Shown: positions 17,365-26,071 of the stretch, one piece after another
How the letters are laid out: every line of letters begins with the position of its first letter
Position numbering within the stretch: the first letter of the stretch is position 1
Made by a program: the position numbers and the translations under genes
Notes under the pieces: generated by a model
Seen by the model: the letters and a program-made list of their open reading frames with translations, nothing else
Told to the model about the DNA's origin: nothing
Database searches by the model: none
NCBI RefSeq assembly: GCF_009689005.1
Contig: NZ_AP021879.1
Span: forward strand, 2,604,001-2,668,000
DNA: 64,000 nt
Direction of reading: 5' to 3'
Origin: Desulfosarcina ovata subsp. ovata
GTDB taxonomy: Bacteria; Desulfobacterota; Desulfobacteria; Desulfobacterales; Desulfosarcinaceae

Positions 17365-18198
17365 ATGCCGCTTTTAACCGTGGAAAAGCTGACCAAATGC
17401 CTCACCTCCGGTTTTTTGCAGAGGAAACAGCGATGGGTGGTACGAGAGGTCTCCCTTGCCATCGACAAGGGAGAGACCCTGGGTTTGATCGGTGAGAGCG
17501 GCAGCGGCAAGACGACCCTGGCACGCCTGATCGCCGGGCTGCTTCGACCGACCGCGGGCCGGATTGTCTTCGACGGAACGTCCCTGTCCGGCGCAAGGAG
17601 CAAACAGATCCGCTCGGTCAGGAAATCGCTGCAGATCGTATTTCAGAATCCCGAGACCGCGTTCAACCCGAAAATGAAACTGAAAGCGAGCCTGGCCGAA
17701 CCCCTGCGCATCCACGAAAATCCGGGGAGAAAAGCGATCGGCAGAGACGTCATCGACATGGCCCGGCGGATAGGACTCGACGAAGAGCTTCTCGACCGCT
17801 ACCCGCACCAACTCAGCGGCGGGCAGATTCAGCGGGCGGTGCTGGCGCGCCTGTTGTGTTTGAATCCCCGGCTCATCATCCTGGACGAACCCACATCCAT
17901 GCTCGACGTATCCTGCCAGGCCCAGATCCTGGGCCTCCTGAAGGAGATCCAGCAATCCTTGGGAATTGCCTACTTGTTCATTTCCCATGACCTGGAGGTG
18001 GTGGCCCACATGAGCGACGCCATCGGAGTGCTGCACGAAGGCGAGCTGATCGAATACGGAGCCAAACAACAGGTACTGGAGACGCCGCGGCATCCCCATA
18101 CCCGGTATCTGATACATGGAGAAAGGGATGTTGATCCGGAGGAGGCAAACCCGGTTGAAGTCCCTGACCGCCGGCAGTGGGTGATGGAACAGTGTTAA
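17365..18198 (+). CDS. DppF/NikE-type ABC transporter ATP-binding protein 2
   Basis: This 277-residue ATPase is the last subunit of the importer. Walker A is GESGSGKTT, the Q-loop is IVFQNPETAFNPKMK, the signature is LSGGQIQRAVLAR, Walker B is LIILDEPTSMLDVS, and the H-loop is FISHDLEVV. All catalytic residues are canonical, in contrast to the partner ATPase. It starts immediately after the previous stop codon. A gap of about 620 bases follows, so it probably ends the operon that begins with cobN copy 1. Confidence 0.88.
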   Translation: MPLLTVEKLTKCLTSGFLQRKQRWVVREVSLAIDKGETLGLIGESGSGKTTLARLIAGLLRPTAGRIVFDGTSLSGARSKQIRSVRKSLQIVFQNPETAFNPKMKLKASLAEPLRIHENPGRKAIGRDVIDMARRIGLDEELLDRYPHQLSGGQIQRAVLARLLCLNPRLIILDEPTSMLDVSCQAQILGLLKEIQQSLGIAYLFISHDLEVVAHMSDAIGVLHEGELIEYGAKQQVLETPRHPHTRYLIHGERDVDPEEANPVEVPDRRQWVMEQC

Positions 18199-18275
18199 GT
18201 ACTATTCTACCCACATTTTCTCAAAAACCGCGCGCCGGGGAACGGTATTGTCACCTTGCTCAAAGAGAAAATTTC

Positions 18276-18304
18276 TTGACATCACGACGTCCAACGAATA
18301 TAAT
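18276..18304 (+). promoter_or_regulatory. Perfect sigma70 consensus promoter
   Basis: TTGACA (18276-18281) is separated by exactly 17 bases from TATAAT (18299-18304), a full match to the housekeeping consensus. Transcription would start near 18311. The first downstream structure is a strong terminator about 90 bases later, and the next gene (cobN copy 2) starts at 18821. Confidence 0.8.
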
Positions 18305-18310
18305 TTTTTA

Positions 18311-18454
18311 GCCTTGAATAGCGGCAGAAGTCGCGTTTGGATTGTTGAGCGTCTAAGAAATCCGCCCCCAAAAGCGGTGAAAAACGAAAAGACGAAAAAT
18401 CAAAGGCCACGAAGGTCATGCTTCCGTAAAAGGAAGTGGCGTCGTGGCCTTTTT
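18311..18454 (+). ncRNA. Candidate small RNA or attenuated leader
   Basis: A roughly 140-base transcript is predicted between the consensus promoter and an intrinsic terminator. It contains a GCGGCAGAAGTCGC-like hairpin near its start, the segment CCGCCCCCAAAAGCGG, an A-rich linker and the terminator stem. No convincing open reading frame with a ribosome site lies inside. It does not match a riboswitch class I recognise; in particular no B12 box is visible. It may be an independent small RNA or a leader that controls the downstream cobN copy 2 operon by read-through. Confidence 0.35.
18402..18454 (+). terminator. Intrinsic terminator before cobN copy 2
   Basis: AAAGGCCACGA (18402-18412) pairs with TCGTGGCCTTT (18442-18452). 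An inner GCTTCC/GGAAGT stem closes on a GTAAAA loop, and the structure is followed by a run of T. This is a textbook rho-independent terminator. Confidence 0.75.
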
Positions 18455-18655
18455 CTGTTTGGAGTGGCGGCCGGTATCCCGGCAAAGAATAACCGGCCGC
18501 CGGTGCATACCCCCTCGCGGGGAGGGGATGAACGGCTTCTTATCACCGAAGGCCTTCGGCCGTCAATAGAGCGAACCAGACATCCCACCCAATTAGTCAT
18601 CCAATAAAAGCTTACGGGGCAACCGCATCCTGATGCCGGCGTGTTTATTCAAGCA

Positions 18656-18762
18656 TCGGCGGCGTGCTGCTCCGCGGCGGGAAAGGCACGGCCGTACGCG
18701 CCCTGGCCCGCCTCCTGCCGGGCATGCCGGTGGTCCAAAGATTGTCCGTTTCAACTGCCGAC
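18656..18762 (+). pseudogene. Remnant of a second chelatase I (chlI/bchI) gene
   Basis: About 105 bases align closely with the Walker A region of the intact chelatase I gene (around 1198-1310), covering SGVLIRGEKGTA...VRALARILP...PVV..DCPFQLP. A 12-base deletion removes the Lys-Ser-Thr part of the P-loop, and a one-base insertion shifts the frame before DCPFQLP. Neither the start nor the rest of the gene is present. Its position, just upstream of the second cobN, suggests that a chlI-cobN unit was duplicated and the ATPase copy then lost. Confidence 0.8.
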
Positions 18763-18820
18763 CGGTGCTCATGCATTGGATATGAATGTCAGGGCCAGAT
18801 TGTATTCTAGGAGAAGAATA

Positions 18821-21800
18821 ATGGGACACGAGACAAAAAGAATAAAGATTGCCGGGTTCAGGGTGATTTACGGCCCGAGTACCATCGGGCGGATCTACGA
18901 GCAGTCCGCGGAAAAATCCACTTCCCGAGGGATGACCATCGATTTGCGCTACTGCCAGCCGGCGGCGGCCGGTGTTCCGTTGCCGCCTTCACAATGGCTG
19001 GATTTTGCCAGAGAAGAAGCCGATGCGGTCTTTTTCGGTTTCCCATCGGACTTCAAGGCACTTGGCGAACTTTTCGGCAATCTGACCAAAGAACTGGACA
19101 AACCCGTGATCCCGGTAACGCCCGAGCTGGCCGCAATGGGAACCCTGCCGCCGGATATCATCGAACGGGCGCTTAATTATCATGTGTACGGCGGCAAGGA
19201 GAATATCGAACAATTCCTGAGCTGGCTGGGAGAGTTGGCCGGCAACGTGCCGGCCGGGACCTCGAACGGACCCAAGGATCTTCCCCGGGCGGGCATCTAC
19301 CATCCCGGGACCGACCGGTATTTCACCGATCTCGAGGACTATCTAACCTGGTACAAGAAGCGGGAACCATTGGTCGGCCTGTTATTTCCCCGGACCTTCT
19401 GGGTCGAGGAGAATCTGGCCGCTTTTAACGCCATTGTTCATGAAATCGAAAGCCGCGGCGCTGGCGTGATTCCTGTTTTCAGCGATGGCTGGTTCGGCCA
19501 GGTAAAAAACGATGATGTCATCCGGCAGTTTTTTATTCATGATCATCGGGTCAGGATAGAAGCACTGGTGTCCTACAGCGCCTTCTTTCTCAAATCCCGC
19601 CAAAAGCAGGCGGCCATTGAGCGGGAAGCGACGACCGATGTGTTGAAACAGCTCAATGTACCGATTTTAAAGATGATTCATGCCGCCCGCCAGACCGAGG
19701 AACAATGGCGGGCCGAACCCCAAGGGCTGAACCTGCCCCAGGTGATCATCAGCATCACCCTCCCCGAATTTGACGGGTTGATCGAGCCGATCCTGGTGGG
19801 CGGCTCCGACGGCACCGGCGACTATGCGCCGGCCAAGCCCTTGGCGGGACAGGTGCCCTATCTGGTCGATCGGCTGATGCAGTGGATTGCGTTGCGACAT
19901 AAAACCAATGCCGAAAGAAAGGTGGCGTTCGTTCTGCTCAACTCTCCCTGCAAGAGCGTCGAGGCCACGGTGGGCACGGCCTTCGGTCTCGACAGCCTGG
20001 AGAGCATGGCCCGCATCATGCAGAAAATGCAGGCGGCGGGTTATCGGCTTGACTGGGTCCCGGAAAACGGCCGGGAGCTGATCGATGAAATCATGGGGCG
20101 CAAGGCCCTTCCCGATTTTCGCTGGACCACCATCGATGAGATCGTGTCCAAAGGCGGGGCAGCCGATTTCGTGCCGCTTGAGACCTACCGGCAGTGGTTT
20201 GCCACCCTGCCGCCCGATGCCCGTGAAAAAGTGTCGGCCGCCTGGGGCGACCCGGATGCGACCCGGCAGCTTTCGGGCGTTCAAAAGCTCTCCTTCGGGC
20301 TTCATGAGGGTAAAATCGTCATCTCGGGCATTAAAAACGGCAATGTCTTTATCGGCGTGCAGCCCAAGCGGGGCTGCGCCGGATCGCGCTGTGACGGAGA
20401 GGTCTGCAAGATCCTGCATGATCCCGAGGTGCCCCCGCCCCACCAGTGGCTGGCATGGCACCAGTGGCTCGAAAACGACTTCGGCGCCGATGTGGTGGTG
20501 CACGTGGGCACCCACGGCGTACTCGAACTGCTGCCGGGCAAGACGACGGCCCTGACCGAGTCCTGCTTCCCGCGCATTTCCCTCGGCAAGGCGCCCCATC
20601 TATACATCTACAACCTGACCAACCCCATGGAGGCGGTGGTCGCCAAGCGCCGCAGCAATGCGGTCATCACCGACCACATGCCGCCGGTCTTGGCCACCAT
20701 GCGTCTTTCCGACGATCTGGCCGACCTGGAAGAGCTTCTGGAGGATTATCAAAAGGCCGCCCAACTGAAGGAGAAGGCGCGCACGGCAGCGCTTTTGACG
20801 CAGATTGAAGAAAAGGCCAGGGCTGCCAAGCTGTTGCCCGAAGACAAGGCAGCCGATCCGGATGTGCTGCATGAAAAGCTTACCCTGTTGCGGGAAAGCC
20901 AGTTCCGTGACGGGCTGCATATTTTCGGGCAGGCACCCGAAGGCGAGGGCCTGGCCGAAATGCTCAACACGGTACTCAAGCTGGATCAGCCCGATTGCCC
21001 GGCTTTGCGGCGGGCATTGGCGGAGCAGTTCGGGTGGAACTTCGATGCCATGCAGGAGGCGCCCGAGCAAACCGCCGTTGCCGGCGCCACCAACGGCAAA
21101 CGGATGGATGACCTGGATCGGCTGGGGTGCGATATGATCCTCGACATCCTCGACATGCCGCCCGATGCGGCAGACGAAGCCATGGAGCGGGCCCAAAAGC
21201 ACCTGACGGATTTTACGCAAAGGTGCCACCTTTCTGTCCTCAACAACAGCGATTCACTTCAAACCGTACTGGCCAAAGCCTTGCGCATCATTCCCCTGGT
21301 TTGCCGCACCACCGATGAGATGAAGAACCTGCTTTGCGGCTTTAACGGCGAGTTTATCGAACCCGGTGCTTCAGGCGCCCTGGCCCGCGGGAAAGTGGAA
21401 GTGTTGCCCACCGGGCGAAATCTTTACTCCATCGATCCCTGGCGGATGCCCACGGCAGCGGCCTGGGCCGTCGGGAAACGGCTGGCAGACGATCTTTTTG
21501 CCCGGTATATCGAAGATGAAGGCGCCTATCCTGAAACCGTCGGCCTGACCCTGCGGGCCATGGACCCCTACCGTTCGGACGGCGAAATGCTCGGCCAGAT
21601 TCTGTATACCCTTGGTGTTGAACCGGTCTGGTCGGCCGGGCGGGTCATCCGTCTTACCCCCATTGCCTTGGAAACATTGGGACGGCCGCGCATCGACTGC
21701 ACGGTCAACCTGTCCTCCATGCTGCGCGACGGGATGCCCCGGGCCTTTGAATTGATTGACCAGGCCGTCCAGATGACAGCCGAGTTAGATGAGCCGGTGG

Positions 21801-22711
21801 AGCAGAATTATGTGCGCAAGCATGTCCTCGAACGCGAGGCAGAGCTGGCCGGCGAACATGATGCCCAGGATGCCAGGCGTCTTGCCACGTTGCGGATTTT
21901 TTCCGCGGCACCGGGAACTTACGGCACAGGCGTGGAAACGGCCATTGCCGCATCCGCCTGGCAGGATGAAAAGGATTTGGCCGGGGTCTATTTCCAAAAT
22001 GCCTCCTATGCCTATGGCCAGGACCTTTACGCCCGCAAAGCGGTGGATGAACTGATTCACAATTGCAGCCGGGTGACGATCACTTTCGAAAAGTTTGATT
22101 CCGACGAAATCGATCTGCTCGATTGCTGCCACATCAACGGGTGGCACGGCGGCTTTACCAATGCGGCTGAAGTCGCTTCAGGCAAGAAAGTAAAAACCCT
22201 TTACGGCGACACCAGTGATCCGAACCGGCCGGCCATCCGCACCCTTAACGAGGAACTTTCCAGGATTGCCCACACCCGGCTCTTGAACCCGGCCTGGATC
22301 GAAGGCAAGAAGCGCCACGGGTACAAAGGGGCCGGCGATATTTCCAGTCGGGCCAACCACATGTACGGGTGGCAGGCCACCACCAAACAGGTGGACAACT
22401 GGGTCTTCGACGGCATCGCTGAAAAATTTCTCATAGATGAAGAGAACCGTCAGTTTTTTGAAGAAAACAATCCCTGGGCCCTGGAAGAAATCGGCCGCCG
22501 GTTGCTGGAAGCCGAAAGCCGGGGATTATGGAAGGCTGACCCGGAAATCATGGAGCAGTTAAAAGAGATTTACCTTGAAATCGAGGGGTGGCTGGAAGAC
22601 CGGATGGGTGACGTGACAGGTGATTTTCAGGGCGGTGCCGTGGATATCATAACCTCCGCCGATATTCCCGGCTGGAAAGAAAAAATGGAGGAGGTTTATG
22701 CAAAGCTTTAA
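18821..22711 (+). CDS. cobN: CobN/ChlH-family chelatase large subunit, copy 2
   Basis: This 1296-residue paralogue of the protein at 7.7 kb has the same length and near-continuous similarity, including GCAGSRCDGEVCKILHDPEV, HVGTHGVLELLPGK and HGYKGAGDISSRANHMYGWQ. The ATG at 18821 is chosen because it has a proper ribosome site (TAGGAGAAG) and aligns with the start of copy 1; the upstream open frame is the chelatase I remnant. Its end overlaps the next gene by 14 bases, tying it to a lipoprotein and an ECF transporter rather than to the methyltransferase/ABC importer of copy 1. The two copies may therefore serve different chelates or opposite directions. No dedicated I/D subunits accompany this copy, so it may share those at 1-2 kb or act without them, as proposed for HmuS-like proteins. 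Confidence 0.85.
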   Translation: MGHETKRIKIAGFRVIYGPSTIGRIYEQSAEKSTSRGMTIDLRYCQPAAAGVPLPPSQWLDFAREEADAVFFGFPSDFKALGELFGNLTKELDKPVIPVTPELAAMGTLPPDIIERALNYHVYGGKENIEQFLSWLGELAGNVPAGTSNGPKDLPRAGIYHPGTDRYFTDLEDYLTWYKKREPLVGLLFPRTFWVEENLAAFNAIVHEIESRGAGVIPVFSDGWFGQVKNDDVIRQFFIHDHRVRIEALVSYSAFFLKSRQKQAAIEREATTDVLKQLNVPILKMIHAARQTEEQWRAEPQGLNLPQVIISITLPEFDGLIEPILVGGSDGTGDYAPAKPLAGQVPYLVDRLMQWIALRHKTNAERKVAFVLLNSPCKSVEATVGTAFGLDSLESMARIMQKMQAAGYRLDWVPENGRELIDEIMGRKALPDFRWTTIDEIVSKGGAADFVPLETYRQWFATLPPDAREKVSAAWGDPDATRQLSGVQKLSFGLHEGKIVISGIKNGNVFIGVQPKRGCAGSRCDGEVCKILHDPEVPPPHQWLAWHQWLENDFGADVVVHVGTHGVLELLPGKTTALTESCFPRISLGKAPHLYIYNLTNPMEAVVAKRRSNAVITDHMPPVLATMRLSDDLADLEELLEDYQKAAQLKEKARTAALLTQIEEKARAAKLLPEDKAADPDVLHEKLTLLRESQFRDGLHIFGQAPEGEGLAEMLNTVLKLDQPDCPALRRALAEQFGWNFDAMQEAPEQTAVAGATNGKRMDDLDRLGCDMILDILDMPPDAADEAMERAQKHLTDFTQRCHLSVLNNSDSLQTVLAKALRIIPLVCRTTDEMKNLLCGFNGEFIEPGASGALARGKVEVLPTGRNLYSIDPWRMPTAAAWAVGKRLADDLFARYIEDEGAYPETVGLTLRAMDPYRSDGEMLGQILYTLGVEPVWSAGRVIRLTPIALETLGRPRIDCTVNLSSMLRDGMPRAFELIDQAVQMTAELDEPVEQNYVRKHVLEREAELAGEHDAQDARRLATLRIFSAAPGTYGTGVETAIAASAWQDEKDLAGVYFQNASYAYGQDLYARKAVDELIHNCSRVTITFEKFDSDEIDLLDCCHINGWHGGFTNAAEVASGKKVKTLYGDTSDPNRPAIRTLNEELSRIAHTRLLNPAWIEGKKRHGYKGAGDISSRANHMYGWQATTKQVDNWVFDGIAEKFLIDEENRQFFEENNPWALEEIGRRLLEAESRGLWKADPEIMEQLKEIYLEIEGWLEDRMGDVTGDFQGGAVDIITSADIPGWKEKMEEVYAKL

Positions 22712-24398
22712 AATATGCGCCACGGCGATAATCGCCGTGCTTATATTTTCAGGATGCGCCCAAAAAGGGAACCAGGGAGATGAAAATCTGACGATTGATT
22801 CCGTGGTGTTTACCCGGACCGGCCTTTTTCTGAAGATGAGCGAGCCCGTATCCATCCAAAAGGTAGTGCTTTCCAAAGACGGCCGGATACTTGTTACCCA
22901 TTCCCCGGGAACCGCCGGTCAAGCGCTGATCGACTTGGCGTGGTGCAATAATACCAAATATGATCTGGAGGTGGTGACGGATAAGGCCTCACTGGCAATG
23001 CCGGTCTATGCGCCTGAAAAACCAAGTCCCGTCAAGATCGCTGAGATCCCCCTGGAAGACCTGGAAAAAAAAGAAATGGAGTACCTGTACTATGCCTGGC
23101 GCGGGGCACAGGCCAGGTTTTCGCCGGACGGTGCGTTTATCGGCGTGGGATCGAAAGGAGGATATGTGTATCTGGTCCGGGTGTCTTCCAAAAAAATTGT
23201 ATGGAAGCACAAAATCCCGGAAGGGAGGGTCTCCAAGGTCGCCTTTACGAATGACGGGAAATTGATCGCCGCCGAAGAAAGCCGGGATGGCAACGTGTAT
23301 TGTTTTGACGTGAACAGCGGGGACCTGCTCTGGACGTATCGCAGCGCCAATGATTTCGATATGCAAGGTTTCCACCCCAAAACCATGGGAGACCGGTTTC
23401 CCAATTATCCCCTGGTCTGCTGGGGCCTCTGCGTGGACGCAAAAAGCAACGTCTATGTGATGATTCGTCACAACCTTGAGAAAACGGTCAACGGCCGTAG
23501 GAAATCCATGACAACCGCCCTGGTATGCCGGCTGAACACCCAAAACGGAGAGCCGGTCTGGAGATTTCCCATCAACACCTCGGCCTGGGGCCTGATCCTG
23601 TCCCGGGACGGGCGGTTTGTATTTGCCGAAATCGGTTTTGCCAAGGAAGCGGTACTGTCCGTGCTGGACACCCGGTCCGGAACACCGCTTTGGCAATATA
23701 CATTCACCAGCCCGGCGAAAGGGCCTCGATCCCGCTGGGGCACAGGCTTCAATGGCGCCATATCGCCCGACGGCCGCTATGTGGCGATCAATCAGACCTA
23801 CCCGAGCACAACTTTTTTATTTGACAACACAAAGTCCATTGAGTCCGGCCGACCGGAGCTGTTGTGGAAAAACCAGTTTCTCAAAACTCTGGACGTGGGA
23901 GGGATTCCCATCGGTACCAGCAGCATCAACATAGAGTTGACCGATACGGAACTGATTTTCAGTACCTACCGCGCCCAGGCGACGGGAAGGAGTACGAGCC
24001 CCACGGCGGTCCCGGCCATGCATCCGGATGCGGATACTTTGTTCGTATATGATTTTAACGGCAACCTGAAATGGAAATGGAAAATAGGGGACGGAACCTG
24101 GAACAGCGAGGGGATCATCTCGACGGACGGAAGATATCTGGTCCTGCCCATTGGGGTGGTACCAAGCAATGCCCTTGCCGACCCGGAGGGTATGGGCGTG
24201 TATGTATTTGAACTGTCCAGGCCGGGCGGCGCCTCTGCCAAGCTGGACTGGTTCCACCATACGGAAGGGTTTGCCTACAAGGGCGACATCAGTCCGGACG
24301 GTAAAACCATCGTGGTGCTGGAAGGGCCTTTTGACGTCGATCCGGACCCGTTGAAGGAAGATATCAGGGGGAAGCACAGGTTGATCATTCTGTCATGA
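22698..24398 (+). CDS. Beta-propeller (PQQ/WD40-like) lipoprotein
   Basis: This 566-residue exported lipoprotein has a signal peptide ending in the lipobox IFSGC, with lipidated Cys20. The rest is built from repeated beta blades with the patterns ARFSPDGAFIGVGSKGGYVY, VAFTNDGKLIAA, GAISPDGRYVAIN, GIISTDGRYLVLP and DISPDGKTIVVLE, and the PQQ-type turns FDVNSGDLLWTYR and NTQNGEPVWRF, predicting a seven- or eight-bladed propeller. It overlaps cobN copy 2 by 14 bases and the next membrane-protein gene by ATGA. Such propellers usually bind ligands or partner proteins. A periplasmic chaperone or sensor for the ECF system's cargo is a reasonable guess. No enzymatic motif is evident. Confidence 0.72.
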   Translation: MQSFKICATAIIAVLIFSGCAQKGNQGDENLTIDSVVFTRTGLFLKMSEPVSIQKVVLSKDGRILVTHSPGTAGQALIDLAWCNNTKYDLEVVTDKASLAMPVYAPEKPSPVKIAEIPLEDLEKKEMEYLYYAWRGAQARFSPDGAFIGVGSKGGYVYLVRVSSKKIVWKHKIPEGRVSKVAFTNDGKLIAAEESRDGNVYCFDVNSGDLLWTYRSANDFDMQGFHPKTMGDRFPNYPLVCWGLCVDAKSNVYVMIRHNLEKTVNGRRKSMTTALVCRLNTQNGEPVWRFPINTSAWGLILSRDGRFVFAEIGFAKEAVLSVLDTRSGTPLWQYTFTSPAKGPRSRWGTGFNGAISPDGRYVAINQTYPSTTFLFDNTKSIESGRPELLWKNQFLKTLDVGGIPIGTSSINIELTDTELIFSTYRAQATGRSTSPTAVPAMHPDADTLFVYDFNGNLKWKWKIGDGTWNSEGIISTDGRYLVLPIGVVPSNALADPEGMGVYVFELSRPGGASAKLDWFHHTEGFAYKGDISPDGKTIVVLEGPFDVDPDPLKEDIRGKHRLIILS

Positions 24399-26071
24399 CC
24401 AAGGGACTTATAGGCCTATTTGTTGTTTTCTTGCTGCTCTGCATGGTTGAACCGGCCACGGGCATGCGTTTGCCCTCGCCCGGGAGCGACAGCCCGATGG
24501 GCCAGGTGATTCTTCAGGTTCCCTATGGCATAAAGAATAGCGATGTCATGAACAGCACCGGACTCGTCGTCCGGGATAGCGTGATAACGTCCATGGTGAT
24601 CGTGGAAAGCTACAGCCCTGCCCCCTTTGATGCGAATTTGACCGTGGAGATCCCCAAGCCCTTCCTTCCGGTAAAAACCGGCGAGGAATTCGAAATACGG
24701 GAAGAGGCGGACAAATACGTGCTCTCCGCCCGATTCAGGCTGGTTACGGAATTCGACGATTGGTACCGGCTGTTGCATATTCGGATTCCCGCCACCATCA
24801 AACCCGACAAATATCTCATCCGGGCAAAGGCCTGCCTCACCGGTCCGAACCGCAAAACACAAAACGCGGTTATCGATCGGCAGGCGACGATCCGGGTCGT
24901 CGCCCCAGAGGAACTGGATCGACTCCTTATGGTTCCATCCATCAACATTCCCGCCGACATGGAAGGAAAAATGGATGAAAAAAAGGGAAAAAACTGTCTG
25001 GTATTGCGCTCCGGACTGGGATTCCTGGGCAAATTATTGGGTTCGGGAGAAGATGACGATGTGCTTCCGGTCTCATTCGTGGCCGTGCACATGATCAATC
25101 GCGCGGACGAGGACGCGGCCGTCCTGATCGGCTGGGAAGTACTGGATCAAACGACCGGGCAGGAGGCCCGGGGGTTCCGGATTTCCAAGAAGTTTCTGGA
25201 ACTTCATGGCGGCGGCGATGACCGGATCTACTCCCAGATCCTGGCGCCTGCCGGACAAGCCATCGATTTCACGCTTCCCATTTTCGCGGATCGGGAAAGG
25301 GTATTGGCGGGTCGGTACGTGGGTCGAGTATACATGAAACTCTTCGGAAGCGAAACAATGCTCTTGTCCCGGGAATTCGCGCTGACGGTCAGGAAAATGA
25401 GCTGGTCTTCCATTGCAACGACCCTCTACGCCATCGGTGTTGCCATCGCTGTGGGTCTGTTTCTGATGGCTCGCCATCCCAGGCTGTTGCGACGGTTCAA
25501 GACCCGATGGTTGATCCTGATCGCACTTTTCGGATCTGTCAAGTTCATGGTCTCCCTGGTCCCCCGCGTTTTTCTCAATGAACTGTTCAACGGACTTCTG
25601 GGACCGTTCTCCGGCTTTGCAACCGGCTTGATCCGGGAAGGCATGACGAGCGTGTTTGTGATGGCCCTGGTTGTGCTGGTTCCCCTTCCCGGCGTGGTGA
25701 CCCTTTCCATGCTCATGTCCATGGTATTGATCTGCATGATGGGGAATTTCAGTCCGGTCTACATTCTGTTCATGGCCGTTTCCATGTCCACCATGGAAAT
25801 CGCGCTTTACCTCACGGGGTTTACCCGCGAAAAGGGAGATGAATTTACGCGAACCAAAACGGCCCTGCTCCTGGCTGCGCTGGGAGTGGGAGCGGCCAAT
25901 GCCTTTGCCACGTTTGTGGATTACAACCTGCTTATGCTCCTCCACAGGCTCTATTATGCCAAATGGTTTGTCTTGGCAAACATTATCGTCGTCGGTTTCT
26001 TGTACTCAGCACTTTTCGCTCCGGCCGGTGTCATGCTGGGCAACAGACTACGGAGGGTCGCCACGGAATGA
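24395..26071 (+). CDS. ECF transporter S-component-like membrane protein with large extracytoplasmic domain
   Basis: This 558-residue protein has a signal peptide (LFVVFLLLCMVEPATG), a ~320-residue beta-rich extracytoplasmic region, one transmembrane helix near residue 345 (SIATTLYAIGVAIAVGLFLM), and then a C-terminal module of about six hydrophobic helices starting RWLILIALFGSVKFM. Location directly before a fused ECF ATPase and EcfT, with ATGA overlaps on both sides, makes the C-terminal module the best candidate for the substrate-binding S component. I do not recognise a known vitamin or metal S-component signature such as CbiM. The fused periplasmic domain is unusual. Cargo is unknown; linkage to cobN suggests a tetrapyrrole, corrinoid or metal. 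Confidence 0.6.
   Translation: MTKGLIGLFVVFLLLCMVEPATGMRLPSPGSDSPMGQVILQVPYGIKNSDVMNSTGLVVRDSVITSMVIVESYSPAPFDANLTVEIPKPFLPVKTGEEFEIREEADKYVLSARFRLVTEFDDWYRLLHIRIPATIKPDKYLIRAKACLTGPNRKTQNAVIDRQATIRVVAPEELDRLLMVPSINIPADMEGKMDEKKGKNCLVLRSGLGFLGKLLGSGEDDDVLPVSFVAVHMINRADEDAAVLIGWEVLDQTTGQEARGFRISKKFLELHGGGDDRIYSQILAPAGQAIDFTLPIFADRERVLAGRYVGRVYMKLFGSETMLLSREFALTVRKMSWSSIATTLYAIGVAIAVGLFLMARHPRLLRRFKTRWLILIALFGSVKFMVSLVPRVFLNELFNGLLGPFSGFATGLIREGMTSVFVMALVVLVPLPGVVTLSMLMSMVLICMMGNFSPVYILFMAVSMSTMEIALYLTGFTREKGDEFTRTKTALLLAALGVGAANAFATFVDYNLLMLLHRLYYAKWFVLANIIVVGFLYSALFAPAGVMLGNRLRRVATE

Noticed and set aside
18248..18607. A 119-codon + strand frame before cobN copy 2
   Set aside because: It runs across the consensus promoter and the terminator hairpin, has no ribosome site and shows no protein-like features.
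18199..18820. Cobalamin riboswitch before cobN copy 2
   Set aside because: No B12-box sequence or expected core helices were found; only the promoter, an unidentified leader and a terminator are visible.
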